Below are positions 1-11,284 of a stretch of DNA of 64,000 bases, in pieces. Below the pieces are notes generated by a model. It was not told the origin of the DNA and did no database searches. It was given only the letters and a program-made list of their open reading frames with translations. Made by a program: the position numbers and the translations under genes. Location: positions 62,001 through 126,000 of the forward strand of contig NZ_JAPZSK010000002.1 in the NCBI RefSeq assembly GCF_027531815.1, given 5' to 3'. Source of the DNA: Gemmatimonas sp. GTDB taxonomy: Bacteria > Gemmatimonadota > Gemmatimonadetes > Gemmatimonadales > Gemmatimonadaceae. The stretch's first letter is position 1. Each line of letters begins with the position of its first letter.

Positions 1-1
1 C

Positions 2-322
2 GGCGCCGATACGGCGCACGTGGTCATTCCCCGGGGGGTACGCAGCATCGAGCGCCTGCTCGGCGCGTCCGACGCGTGGCCGCTCCCCGACTGGCTCTGG
101 GCCGACCGCGGCCTGCCCCCCGTGGCCAAGCATGCGACGCCTGGGTGGACTGGGACGCACGCGATCGTGACCACAGGGGGAACCCTGCTGTACGCCGTGC
201 CCGGCAGCGGCCCGCTCGCCGACAGCAGTTATGTGATGCCCGGCTCCGTGCGCCTCGACGCCGGCGACTTGCGGGCCATACGCGAGAACCTCACCCCGGG
301 TACCCGGGTGTACTTCTACTGA
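2..322 (+). CDS. Partial L,D-transpeptidase-like protein without the catalytic cysteine
   Basis: The reading frame is open at the left edge, so only the C-terminal ~106 residues are visible. The end of the protein (…PGSVRLDAGDL…GTRVYFY) lines up with the end of the next protein (…HGCVRLRNEDI…GTPVFIY), so this is probably a YkuD-fold paralogue. The SHGC motif that carries the catalytic cysteine is replaced by MPGS. The family cross-links peptidoglycan, but without the cysteine this copy is unlikely to catalyse it; a structural or binding role is inference. It ends one base before the next ATG, so the two are probably co-transcribed. Confidence 0.6.
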   Translation, partial: GADTAHVVIPRGVRSIERLLGASDAWPLPDWLWADRGLPPVAKHATPGWTGTHAIVTTGGTLLYAVPGSGPLADSSYVMPGSVRLDAGDLRAIRENLTPGTRVYFY

Positions 323-323
323 C

Positions 324-1217
324 ATGACCCTGCACGCGGTACCCCCGGCGCCCGGCAAGGCCCGGTCACGCGCGCCGCGACGTGGCTGGCGCGGCGCGCC
401 CCTCTGGCTCCTGGCGCTCACCATCCTGGCACTCGGGTTCACCGGCTGGCTGACCGTGGTCACCTTGCGCGCGCGCTTCGAGCGCGACGTGGCGCGGCTG
501 GTGTTCAATGACAATTCCGAGGCGCTCGAACAGATCACCCTGCAGGCCGGCCTCGGCGCCGACAGCCTGCGCGCCGAGCTGGCCGCCACCCCCCAGGCGC
601 CGGCGGACTCCTCGTACATCGTGGTGTCCATCACCGACCGCCGCCTGTGGTACAAGCGCGGCGACAGCGTGCTCTTCACGGCGCCCGTGGCGACCGGCTC
701 GGGGAAGCAGCTGGTCGTGAAGGGCGGCGCCAAGGTCCTGCGCTTCGAAACGCCCCGCGGCCGGCTGGCGGTGCAGCGTCGGGACTCCGCGCCCGCATGG
801 ATTCCGCCCGACTGGCACTATCAGGAACAGGCCAACAAGCGACGGCTCGGCCTCACCCAGCTGGTGCGCGGCAAGCCTCTGCCATTACGCGACGGCGGGC
901 AGATCACCGTGAAAGGGAACGATGTCGTGCGCGTGACCCCCGATGGCGCGGTCCGGCCGCTGGCGGCCACGGACGGCCGGGAGATCGTGGCCGATGGCAC
1001 GATTATCATTCCGCCATTCGGAACAAATCAGCGCAAGTATCCAGACGTGCTCGGCAGCTACCGACTCTATCTGGGGGATGGCTACGCCCTGCACGGCACC
1101 AACAACCCGGCGTCGGTGGGGCAGGCGGTGAGCCACGGATGCGTGCGGCTGCGGAACGAAGACATCGCGGCGCTGTACCACCGCGTGGCCGTTGGCACCC
1201 CGGTCTTCATCTACTGA
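324..1217 (+). CDS. L,D-transpeptidase (YkuD family), membrane anchored
   Basis: 297 residues. A hydrophobic segment at about residues 27-48 follows a basic N-terminus and should anchor the protein in the inner membrane with the enzyme in the periplasm. The C-terminal YkuD domain has HGTNNP near residue 258 and SHGCVRL with His271 and Cys273, the catalytic pair. The family makes 3-3 cross-links in peptidoglycan or attaches proteins to it. The ATG lies just after the stop of the upstream paralogue. Two M15-type peptidases follow on the same strand, giving a small cell-wall remodelling locus. Confidence 0.85.
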   Translation: MTLHAVPPAPGKARSRAPRRGWRGAPLWLLALTILALGFTGWLTVVTLRARFERDVARLVFNDNSEALEQITLQAGLGADSLRAELAATPQAPADSSYIVVSITDRRLWYKRGDSVLFTAPVATGSGKQLVVKGGAKVLRFETPRGRLAVQRRDSAPAWIPPDWHYQEQANKRRLGLTQLVRGKPLPLRDGGQITVKGNDVVRVTPDGAVRPLAATDGREIVADGTIIIPPFGTNQRKYPDVLGSYRLYLGDGYALHGTNNPASVGQAVSHGCVRLRNEDIAALYHRVAVGTPVFIY

Positions 1218-1252
1218 AGTCACACGCACTTACAGATGAGATTCCCATAGGC

Positions 1253-1297
1253 GTTCATCACCGTCGGGTGAACGTGCGGACCAGGGTCGACTATATT
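1253..1297 (+). promoter_or_regulatory. Candidate promoter with inverted repeat before the M15 peptidase pair
   Basis: The sequence shows GTTCA-N11-TGAAC at 1253-1273 and TATATT at 1292-1297. With a 17-base spacer the -35 position (TGAACG, 1269-1274) falls on the right half of the inverted repeat. A start site near 1304 would give a ~60-base leader for the GTG-initiated gene at 1367. The -10 is good and the -35 poor; an operator role for the repeat is inference. Confidence 0.35.
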
Positions 1298-1366
1298 TCC
1301 CGAACGGGCGCCGGGTCGTCTGCCGTCAGGCAGCCGTGTCCTTGACCGTGCGCCACTACCAAACTC

Positions 1367-2368
1367 GTGATTCAGACACCTTCCGACGCCCAGGCGTCTT
1401 CAGCCAACTCCGCCGTACCGGTCGGGCGGCGCGCACGTACGCGCCGCCGCGGGGCGGTGGTTGTTGCCCTGTCCGTCGCTGCGCTTGCGGTCGTCGTGCG
1501 CCCGACCGGCATGTCGGCCACAACGGTACGGGCCCTGACGCCCGACACCCGTGCGGCCGCGCCGCGCACCGCGTCGCTGCCGGGGCTCGACTCCCTCCGT
1601 GGCGTGAGTCGCAAGCTTCGGGCCCGATTTCTCGCCCCGCACCGCGCCGCCACCATCCCGGTCCTGCGCCTGCTCTTCGGGGACTCGGCCGCCACGCGGC
1701 CTGGGGTGTACGCCGCCAACGATTCAGCGGGCGCGTTTCATTTCATCACCATGCGCCCCTTCGCCGACAAGGTGCGCGGGCGCATTGGTGCCTATCGCAT
1801 TGGCTTCTTTCCGGCCGAAAGGCGGGCGCGTGGCGGCAGCTACGGCAATCCCGAGGGCTTCCTGGAAGTCACGGCCGGCAATGCCGATACGCCCATTTCC
1901 GAGCATTTCCGCCTGCGCGACTTCCTGACCAAGGATCAGACGAGCGTGTGGCCCAAGTACCTCGTGCTGCGCGAGCCGCTCGTGGACAAGCTCGAGCTGG
2001 TCTTGCAGGAGCTGCGCACCATGGGCGTGCACGCGGCCACCTTGCGCGTCATGTCCGGCTTCCGCACGCCGCAGTACAACCAGCAGGGCGTGGGTAGCGG
2101 CGGGCGGGCCAACGACAGTCGCCACCAGTACGGGGATGCCGCCGACGTGTACGTCGTGAATGGCGCGCGCGACTGGATGAGCGATCTCAATGCCGACGGC
2201 CGTGTCGATACGCGCGACGCGCGCCTGCTGGCCCAGGCCGCCGAGCGGGTGGAGCGCGAGCATCCGGAGCTGGTGGGCGGCATTGGCGTGTACAAGGCCA
2301 CGAGTGCGCATGGCCCGTTCGTGCACATCGATGTGCGTGGGACCCGCGCGCGGTGGGGGGAGCTGTGA
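1367..2368 (+). CDS. M15-type (DUF882-like) peptidase with a dockerin-like calcium loop
   Basis: 333 residues from a GTG start. A basic stretch and a hydrophobic segment (about residues 29-47) form a signal or membrane anchor. The M15 zinc ligands are visible: His253 and Asp260 in SRHQYGDAAD, and His320 in FVHID. Such enzymes trim peptidoglycan peptides, often as D,D- or L,D-carboxypeptidases. Between the two ligand blocks sits DLNADGRVDTRD (273-284), which fits a 12-residue dockerin/EF-hand calcium loop with acidic or Asn ligands at positions 1, 3, 5, 9 and 12. The next gene is a paralogue with the same insertion. Confidence 0.75.
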   Translation: MIQTPSDAQASSANSAVPVGRRARTRRRGAVVVALSVAALAVVVRPTGMSATTVRALTPDTRAAAPRTASLPGLDSLRGVSRKLRARFLAPHRAATIPVLRLLFGDSAATRPGVYAANDSAGAFHFITMRPFADKVRGRIGAYRIGFFPAERRARGGSYGNPEGFLEVTAGNADTPISEHFRLRDFLTKDQTSVWPKYLVLREPLVDKLELVLQELRTMGVHAATLRVMSGFRTPQYNQQGVGSGGRANDSRHQYGDAADVYVVNGARDWMSDLNADGRVDTRDARLLAQAAERVEREHPELVGGIGVYKATSAHGPFVHIDVRGTRARWGEL

Positions 2369-2393
2369 TAAGCGCCGGGCAGGGAGGCGCGCC

Positions 2394-3386
2394 ATGATAC
2401 AGCGTCGTACGGCGCTCGTGCTGAGCGGCCTCATTGCCATCACGGCGGCGGTGCTCTATCAGCCGCCCGGTGAGCTCTTTGCCGACTCGTCCGCCGAGAG
2501 CTTCCGCCGTGCCGTGCCCCGCGTGGACGTGGGCGCCGCGGCCCGGGGGGCCAGTGGCGAAATCAAGATGCATTTCGTGCGCGCCGGCGAGCGGGTTGCG
2601 CTGCCGCTCGAGATCCGCGGGGCGTCGGGGTCGCTCGGGTTCCGGTATCAGTGGGTGGCCGTCGGCAGCGGCGAGTCGGGTGACGTCGTGCGTCCCCTCG
2701 AGGGCGACACGCTGCTCGCTCCGCTCACCCCCGGGTTTTACGAGCTCGAGGTCACGCGCCACGGCGTTACGCAACGTCTTGAGGAGCCGCGGCTGGCGGT
2801 GATGGTGCCCTTCGAACTCAAGCTGGGGAGCACCCTCAACGGCTACCAGATCGGACGCTACCCCGCCGAGTGGTCGCGCGATGACGCGGCGGAAAAGCCG
2901 CTGGGCTTCGCCGAAGTGCACGAGGAACACCTCGACCTGCCGCTCACCAAGCACCTGCGCGTGCGCGACTTCATCACCCACGACCGGCAGACCATGTGGC
3001 CGAAGTACGTGGCCGTCGATCCGCGCGTGCTCGACAAGATCGAGCTGGTGCTGCGCGAATTGGCCCGCCGTCGCGGCGAGGAGAGTGCCTCGTTCATGCT
3101 GGAAGTGCACAGCGGCTTCCGCACGCCGCTGCACAACGCCGGGGTGGAAGGCTCCGCGCGCGACTCGCGCCACCTGTATGGAGACGCCGCCGATGTGGCC
3201 ATTGATGCCGACGGCGACGGGCAGCTCACCCTGTTCGATGCGTACCGGGTGGAGCAGGCGGTGGATTGGGTCGAACGGGCGCACCCCGAGCTCGCCGGCG
3301 GCCTGGGCGTCTACAGCAGTCGCCGGTATGCCACGCCCTACTGCCACATCGACGCGCGCGGCGAACGGAAACGTTGGCGTGGATGA
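2394..3386 (+). CDS. M15-type (DUF882-like) peptidase, paralogue of the preceding gene
   Basis: 330 residues. The ATG at 2394 is preceded by GGGAGG at good spacing; the frame is open further upstream but that part overlaps the previous gene. One N-terminal hydrophobic segment (RTALVLSGLIAITAAVLY) suggests export or anchoring. The N-terminal third has no clear match. The C-terminal peptidase domain has SRHLYGDAAD (His260, Asp267) and CHID (His318). A loop DADGDGQLTLFD (271-282) fits a calcium-binding 12-residue loop with Asp at 1, 3, 5 and 12. Likely periplasmic and acting on cell-wall peptides; whether calcium matters is untested. Confidence 0.75.
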   Translation: MIQRRTALVLSGLIAITAAVLYQPPGELFADSSAESFRRAVPRVDVGAAARGASGEIKMHFVRAGERVALPLEIRGASGSLGFRYQWVAVGSGESGDVVRPLEGDTLLAPLTPGFYELEVTRHGVTQRLEEPRLAVMVPFELKLGSTLNGYQIGRYPAEWSRDDAAEKPLGFAEVHEEHLDLPLTKHLRVRDFITHDRQTMWPKYVAVDPRVLDKIELVLRELARRRGEESASFMLEVHSGFRTPLHNAGVEGSARDSRHLYGDAADVAIDADGDGQLTLFDAYRVEQAVDWVERAHPELAGGLGVYSSRRYATPYCHIDARGERKRWRG

Positions 3387-3425
3387 CCACGTAGGGCACG
3401 CCACACGGCACGCCACGAGGAGCCC

Positions 3426-3827
3426 ATGAATCCGTACGTTCGCGATCGCATCAATCGCAAGCTCGAGACCCTGTCCGATGAGCGCCTGTATCAGGTGCTC
3501 GATTACGTGGAGTTTCTCGAGTCGAAGTACGCGGAGAAGCCCGCCGCGGTCACCAACGTATTCCAGAAATTCACCGACGGCGTGGAAGACACGTTGCGTG
3601 CCGGCGGACTCGCGGCCAGTACCGTGACCGAGGCCGTCGGATTCCTCAACAAGGCCATGGGCGTGCTCAACAACGTGGCGCAGACCACGAAAACGGTCGC
3701 CACCGACGTGGTCTCCACCGCGCGCACGGTCGCCGATCAGATCGGGGCACCGCCGCCCCCCGGCACCACGACCGGGGCGGCCGCCGCGCCGCCTGCGCCC
3801 CCCACTCCAGCGCCCCCCACGTCATGA
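3426..3827 (+). CDS. Small DUF2281-like protein with a Pro/Ala-rich tail
   Basis: 133 residues. The first ~40 residues (MNPYVRDRINRKLETLSDE… then LDYVEFLESKY) resemble the short helical DUF2281-type segment found in many small bacterial proteins of unknown function. The middle is helical and Thr/Val-rich, and the tail is low complexity (PPPPGTTTGAAAAPP-like). No catalytic motif or membrane segment is visible. GAGG lies 4 bases before the ATG. Its stop overlaps the start of the next gene as ATGA, so the two are translationally coupled. Confidence 0.6.
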   Translation: MNPYVRDRINRKLETLSDERLYQVLDYVEFLESKYAEKPAAVTNVFQKFTDGVEDTLRAGGLAASTVTEAVGFLNKAMGVLNNVAQTTKTVATDVVSTARTVADQIGAPPPPGTTTGAAAAPPAPPTPAPPTS

Positions 3828-4228
3828 GCGACTTGCGCGGTCCGCGCACCGGCATGAAGCGCTCCGTCATGCGCGTCGTGCGGCAGATCCCCTCGTATCT
3901 TCGGCTGCTGGTCGGGCTGGTGGGGGATCGTCGCGTATCGCGTCTCGACCGCTTCTTCGTCGTCGCGGCACTCGCGTACATCGTGTCGCCGCTCGACTTC
4001 ATCCCCGACGTGATCCCGTTTCTGGGGCAGGTCGACGACGTCTTCCTGCTCATGACGGCCCTGCAGCGCATGGTGGAGCACGCCGGCCGCGGGGTGCTGC
4101 GTGACCATTGGCGGGGCGCACCGGAAGAGCTCGACGATCTCGATGTGGTCCGGGTGCTGCAGGCCGCGGCATTCTTCCTGCCCGTGGGGATGCGCCGGCG
4201 GTTGCGGCGCGTGGTCGGCCGCCGCTGA
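3824..4228 (+). CDS. YkvA family (DUF1232) membrane protein
   Basis: 134 residues. The central block ALAYIVSPLDFIPDVIPFLG is the hallmark of the YkvA/DUF1232 family, a short hydrophobic segment with the SPxDxIPD signature, followed by DDVFLLMTALQRM. Members are small inner-membrane proteins of unknown function. It overlaps the preceding gene by four bases. It ends next to a short tandem repeat, after which guaB begins with its own predicted promoter. Confidence 0.75.
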   Translation: MSDLRGPRTGMKRSVMRVVRQIPSYLRLLVGLVGDRRVSRLDRFFVVAALAYIVSPLDFIPDVIPFLGQVDDVFLLMTALQRMVEHAGRGVLRDHWRGAPEELDDLDVVRVLQAAAFFLPVGMRRRLRRVVGRR

Positions 4229-4230
4229 CG

Positions 4231-5798
<1,568 letters not shown>

Positions 5799-5811
5799 CC
5801 GGCACCCGGTA

Positions 5812-5880
5812 CCCGAAACCCATACTCACGACCCGGAACTGATCAGTTCCGGGTTTTGAGTTTGGGTGATGGGTTTCGGG
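5812..5880 (+). terminator. Nested inverted repeat and terminator after guaB
   Basis: The inner palindrome CCCGGAACTGATCAGTTCCG plus two bases (5832-5853) is perfect over 22 bases and is followed by TTTT. An outer pair, CCCGAAACCCAT (5812-5823) with ATGGGTTTCGGG (5869-5880), is a perfect 12-bp match. Together they form one long stem with the terminator hairpin at its tip. It belongs with the other 3'-end inverted repeats of the window. Confidence 0.75.
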
Positions 5881-5985
5881 CGCGAGTTCAACCCCACCAG
5901 CTCCCTGTACGTAGCCCGGGGGCAACCCAAGTCGCACGCCCTACTGTCCTAATGGCGCGCGCGCATCCACATTTGGCGCCGTACT

Positions 5986-6015
5986 GTCCCGCCGCACGTT
6001 CACCCGCGGCGGGAC
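5986..6015 (+). promoter_or_regulatory. Stem-loop in the leader of the amino acid permease
   Basis: GTCCCGCCGC (5986-5995) pairs perfectly with GCGGCGGGAC (6006-6015) around a ten-base loop, 70 bases before the permease ATG. No T-run follows, so it is not a normal terminator. The remaining sequence between 5881 and 6085 shows no gene; a promoter must lie here but I cannot place it with confidence. Confidence 0.4.
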
Positions 6016-6085
6016 GGGATGCAGCCGATCCTCCGCGGGCCACCCCACCTCCCTCCCGGCCCGTTCCACCCAGACCACACCGCTG

Positions 6086-7654
6086 ATGGGCATCTGGTCC
6101 AAGAAATCGATCACGGCGCTCCGCGCCGAGGCCGCCAGCTCGGAGGGCGGCCTCAAGCGCACGCTCGGCGCGCTCAACCTCACCATGCTTGGGATCGGTG
6201 CCATCATCGGCGCCGGCATCTTCGTGCTCACCGGAACGGCGGCGGCCAACTTCGCCGGCCCCGGTGTGTCGCTCTCCTTCGTGCTCGCCGGCCTGGCCTG
6301 CCTCTTCGCCGGCCTGTGCTACGCCGAGTTCGCGTCGATGATTCCCATCGCCGGTTCCGCGTACACCTACAGCTACGCCACCATGGGTGAAGGCGTGGCG
6401 TGGTTCATCGGCTGGAATCTGGTCCTCGAGTACCTGTTTGCCGCCGCCACGGTGTCGGTGGGGTGGTCGGGCTACTTCAGCGCCATGCTGAACGAAGTGG
6501 GCGTGCACATCCCGGCCGCCTTCGCCTCGGCACCGCTCACGGTGGTCAACGGGCATGAAGTCGTTCGCGCCTTCACCTGCGTCGACGGCACCGGCGCCAC
6601 CCTGATGGACGCGACCACCTCGGCTGCCTTCGTGGTGCGTGAAGCGTGCACCGCGGCCGGCGGCACACCGGTCGAAGGGCTCATCAACCTTCCGGCCGTG
6701 CTGCTCATCCTCGCCCTCACGTTCCTGCTGGTGCGTGGCGTGCAGGAATCGGCGACGTTCAACAACATCGTCGTGGCCATCAAGATGGTCATCGTGCTGC
6801 TCGTCATCGGCTTCGGCTTCATGTACGTGAACACCGACAACTGGTCGCCGTTCATTCCGGAGATGGTCACCAACCCCGATGGCAGCACGAAGTACGGCAT
6901 GTCCGGTGTGCTGCGCGCCGCACCGGTGGTGTTCTTCTCCTACATCGGCTTCGACGCCGTCTCCACCGCCGCGCAGGAAGCCAAGAACCCGCAGCGCGAC
7001 CTGCCCATCGGCATGATCGCGTCGCTGCTCATCTGCACGGTGCTGTACATCCTCATGTCGCTGGTCATGACCGGTCTGGCGCCCTACACGGCGCTGGGCG
7101 TGCCGCACCCGGTCTCGGCCGCGCTCGAAGCCGTGCCGCAGCTCAAGTGGCTCGAGTACCTCGTGAACATCGGCGCCGTGGCCGGTCTGTCGTCGGTCGT
7201 GCTGGTCATGCTCATGGGGCAGCCGCGCATCTTCTACACCATGTCGCGCGACGGTCTGCTCCCCAAGATCTTTGCCAAGGTGCATCCGGTGTACCAGACG
7301 CCGGCCGCCTCCACCTGGATCGTGGGCATCATCGCCATCGTCATCGCCGGCTTCTTCCCCCTCGGCCTGCTCGGTGAGCTGGTGTCGGGTGGCACGCTCG
7401 CGGCATTCGCCACGGTGTGCATTGGCGTGTGGGTGCTGCGCGCGCGTTCCCCCGAACTCGAGCGGCCGTTCAAGACGCCGCTGGTGCCCCTGGTGCCCCT
7501 GCTCGGGGCCGGTGCCACGATCTACATGATGCTGCAGCTTCCCGGGCTGACCTGGGCCCTGCTTGGCGCGTGGACCGCGATCGGCATGACCACGTATTTC
7601 CTGTACGGCATGCGCAACTCCACGATTGGCAAGCAGGAAGCCGGACAGAAATGA
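6086..7654 (+). CDS. APC family amino acid permease (cationic amino acid transporter-like)
   Basis: 522 residues with about 12-13 hydrophobic helices. The N-terminal block LTMLGIGAIIGAGIFVLTGT is the conserved TM1 substrate-binding signature of the APC superfamily, followed by YAEFASMIPIAGSAYTY. This is a proton- or sodium-coupled amino acid importer in the inner membrane; the long TM layout resembles the YfnA/CAT branch. The extramembrane loop between the third and fourth helices (about residues 145-205) is long and contains two cysteines (FTCVDG and REACTA). The stop overlaps the next gene as ATGA. Confidence 0.85.
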   Translation: MGIWSKKSITALRAEAASSEGGLKRTLGALNLTMLGIGAIIGAGIFVLTGTAAANFAGPGVSLSFVLAGLACLFAGLCYAEFASMIPIAGSAYTYSYATMGEGVAWFIGWNLVLEYLFAAATVSVGWSGYFSAMLNEVGVHIPAAFASAPLTVVNGHEVVRAFTCVDGTGATLMDATTSAAFVVREACTAAGGTPVEGLINLPAVLLILALTFLLVRGVQESATFNNIVVAIKMVIVLLVIGFGFMYVNTDNWSPFIPEMVTNPDGSTKYGMSGVLRAAPVVFFSYIGFDAVSTAAQEAKNPQRDLPIGMIASLLICTVLYILMSLVMTGLAPYTALGVPHPVSAALEAVPQLKWLEYLVNIGAVAGLSSVVLVMLMGQPRIFYTMSRDGLLPKIFAKVHPVYQTPAASTWIVGIIAIVIAGFFPLGLLGELVSGGTLAAFATVCIGVWVLRARSPELERPFKTPLVPLVPLLGAGATIYMMLQLPGLTWALLGAWTAIGMTTYFLYGMRNSTIGKQEAGQK

Positions 7655-8694
7655 CCGACGCTGTGGCCGATGGGCTGCTGAGTGCGTCCGAGGCGCGACA
7701 GGCGGCGATCCACGAGTGGTTCGCCGCCCTCCGCCCGGGTTCCACCGTGGCTCTGTCCACGCACATCAATGCCGATGGTGACGGGTGCGGCAGCGAAACC
7801 GCGCTGGCGAGATTGCTCGCCCAGCGCGGCATTCGCTGCCGCATCGTCAATCCCACCCCGTGGCCGTCCATGTTCGGCTTCCTGCTCGGTGACGATGTGG
7901 AGGAGGCGAGTGCACACGGTGCTGCCGCGCTCGCCGACGTCGATGCCCTGGTCGTGCTCGACATCAACGACGTGCGGCGCCTGGGCCAGCTGGCCGATGC
8001 GGTGCGGGCGCTCACGGTGCCCATTTCCGTGATCGACCACCATGTGGCCGGCGACGAACCGGTGGGTACGCTGGCGGTCGCTGACACGACGGCCTGTGCA
8101 ACTGCCGAGCTGGTGTACGACATCGCCGTGACGCTCGGGCTGGAGATCACCCCAGCCATTGCCCAGTCGCTGTACGCCGCCATCCTCACCGACACCGGCA
8201 GCTTTCGCTACAGCAACACCTCGCCGCGCGCGCATGGCATCGCCGCGGCGCTGCTGGCCGCTGGGGTGAATCCGGAAGAGATGTACCGGCGCATCTATGC
8301 GCAGGTGAGCCTTGGCCGGTTGCAGCTGTTGCGCGAGGCGCTCGGAACGCTGGTCAGCGAGCCCGATCTTGGCCTTTCGCACATTTCGGTGGATGCCGGG
8401 GTCACCGAGCGCTACGACGTGACCAGCGAGGAGCTCGACGGCATCGTGGAGCATCCGCGCAGCATTACGGGCACGCGCATGGCGCTTTTCTTCCGCGACC
8501 TGGGCTATGGCAAGGTCAAGGTGAGCTTGCGCAGCACCGGCGATGTCGACGTGCAGCGGTTCGCGCGTCGGTACGGCGGTGGTGGTCACCGCAAGGCGTC
8601 GGGAGCCATGATGACCGGGTCGCTCGATCAGGTGCGCACCCAGGTGGTGGCCGAGGCACGCGCGTACCTGCGCGGTGAGCTCACGGACGAGTAG
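7651..8694 (+). CDS. nrnA: DHH/DHHA1 phosphoesterase (NrnA-like oligoribonuclease / pAp phosphatase)
   Basis: 347 residues from the ATG that overlaps the permease stop. The DHH domain has STHINADGDGCGSE (motif I), VVLDINDVRRLG (motif II) and SVIDHHVAGD (the DHH motif), which bind two metal ions. The C-terminal DHHA1 domain carries GGGGHRKASGAM. Family members degrade 2-5-nt RNA and pAp in the cytosol. RecJ is excluded by the short length. Coupling to the permease is by position only; no functional link is apparent. Confidence 0.85.
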   Translation: MTDAVADGLLSASEARQAAIHEWFAALRPGSTVALSTHINADGDGCGSETALARLLAQRGIRCRIVNPTPWPSMFGFLLGDDVEEASAHGAAALADVDALVVLDINDVRRLGQLADAVRALTVPISVIDHHVAGDEPVGTLAVADTTACATAELVYDIAVTLGLEITPAIAQSLYAAILTDTGSFRYSNTSPRAHGIAAALLAAGVNPEEMYRRIYAQVSLGRLQLLREALGTLVSEPDLGLSHISVDAGVTERYDVTSEELDGIVEHPRSITGTRMALFFRDLGYGKVKVSLRSTGDVDVQRFARRYGGGGHRKASGAMMTGSLDQVRTQVVAEARAYLRGELTDE

Positions 8695-8727
8695 CGGCCG
8701 CGCAGTTCCGCCGCCGCCCAGGTGGCT

Positions 8728-8734
8728 CTAGCTT
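8728..8734 (+). promoter_or_regulatory. CTAGCTT motif, candidate -10 for mrp
   Basis: CTAGCTT ends 33 bases before the mrp ATG. The same seven bases occur in other gene starts here (14352, 28971 and 29996). The -35 position is not recognisable. Confidence 0.35.
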
Positions 8735-8767
8735 ACGGGATCGCAATTCCGAACCCGTTACTTCCCT

Positions 8768-9908
<1,141 letters not shown>

Positions 9909-9928
<20 letters not shown>

Positions 9929-11270
9929 CGCCACGTCAGCAGAGTCGCCCCGCGGCGAACTCGTCGGCGAACCCCTGTCGCTGACGATTCGCCGCGTGGC
10001 GCTTCCGGCCGTCATCGCGAACCTGCTGATGACGGCCTTTCACAACGTCGACACCTTCTGGATCGGGCGCTCGCTCGGGGCGGAATCGCTGGCGGCCGTC
10101 ACGGGCGCGGTGTTCTGGGTGTGGCTGGTGATCTCCGTGGGGGAGATGGTGAGCATCGGTCTCGACGCCATCGCCGCGCGCCGGCATGGTGAGCGACGGC
10201 CACAGGACGCGGCGCGTACGGTGGGCGATGGGTTCGTGCTGGCCTTGCTGCTTGGCGCCGCCATCGCCGTGGCTACGCCGTTCGTGCTCGGCGGACTCTT
10301 CGATCTGTTGGGGACCACCGACCGCGTCAGTGCGATTGGCCGGTCGTATCTGGGCATGTACTTCCTTGGCATGCCGCTGATCTTCGGCTTCTTCGCCGTC
10401 GATGCGGCCTTTCGCGCCCGGGGCGATACCCGTACGCCGCTCTGGATTCTGGCGGCGACCACGGTGCTGGGACTGGCGCTTGACCCGCTCCTCATTCGCG
10501 GCCTCGGTCCGTTTCCGGCGCTTGGGGTACGCGGCGCCGCGTTGGCTACGCTGGTGCCGCGCGGACTCGCGTGCCTTGCCGGGGTGCTCATCCTGCAACG
10601 TCGCGGGATGCTGACGTGGGGATGGCCACGTTGGCCGGTGCTGGGCACGATCGTGCGCGTCGGGGCACCCGCTGCGGCAACGGGCGTGGTGTTCAGCTTC
10701 ATCTACGTGCTGCTCACGCGCATCACCACGCAGTTCGGTACGCCCGCACTGGCTGCACTGGGCCTCGGTTTTCGCATGGAGAGCGTGGTGTACGTGGCCA
10801 GTGTCGGCATGGGCGCGGCCGTGGCGGCCATCGTGGGGCAGAGCCTCGGTGCCGGCGATGTTGCGCGTGCCGCGCGCGCCGGGTGGATGTCCACCGCCAT
10901 CGTGAGTGTGGTGGGGGTGGCCATGGCGGTGGCCAGTCTGCTCTTCGCCGAGGAGTTTGCGGGTATCTTCTCCGACGATCCGGCCGTCATAGCGGAGGCG
11001 GCGCGCTATCTGCGCATCTCCGCGTTTTCGCAGCTGTTTCTCGGCGCCGAGGTGGTGCTCGAAAGTGCCATGGCCGGCGCGGGGTGGACGCTGGTGCCGA
11101 TGCTGCTCAGCACGAGCATTACGGCGCTGCGACTACCGCTGGGCGCGTGGGCGGCCGGCGTGTGGGGTACGTCGGGGCTGTGGTGGACCATTGCCCTCAC
11201 CGCTGCGGCGCGTGGCGTGCTCATGGTGCTGCTCTGGGGGTCGGGGCGGTGGCGCGGCGTGCGCGTTTAG
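9909..11270 (+). CDS. MATE family efflux transporter
   Basis: 453 residues with two similar halves of six hydrophobic helices, typical of MATE transporters that expel cationic compounds by sodium or proton antiport. Characteristic stretches are NLLMTAFHNVDTFWIGRSLG near the N-terminus and the matching half beginning at VRVGAPAAATGVVFSFIYVL. The start is a TTG at 9909, overlapping mrp by 20 bases; I see no better start without losing helix 1. The substrate cannot be read from sequence. Confidence 0.85.
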
Positions 11271-11284
11271 CGCACGTTTGGCGT

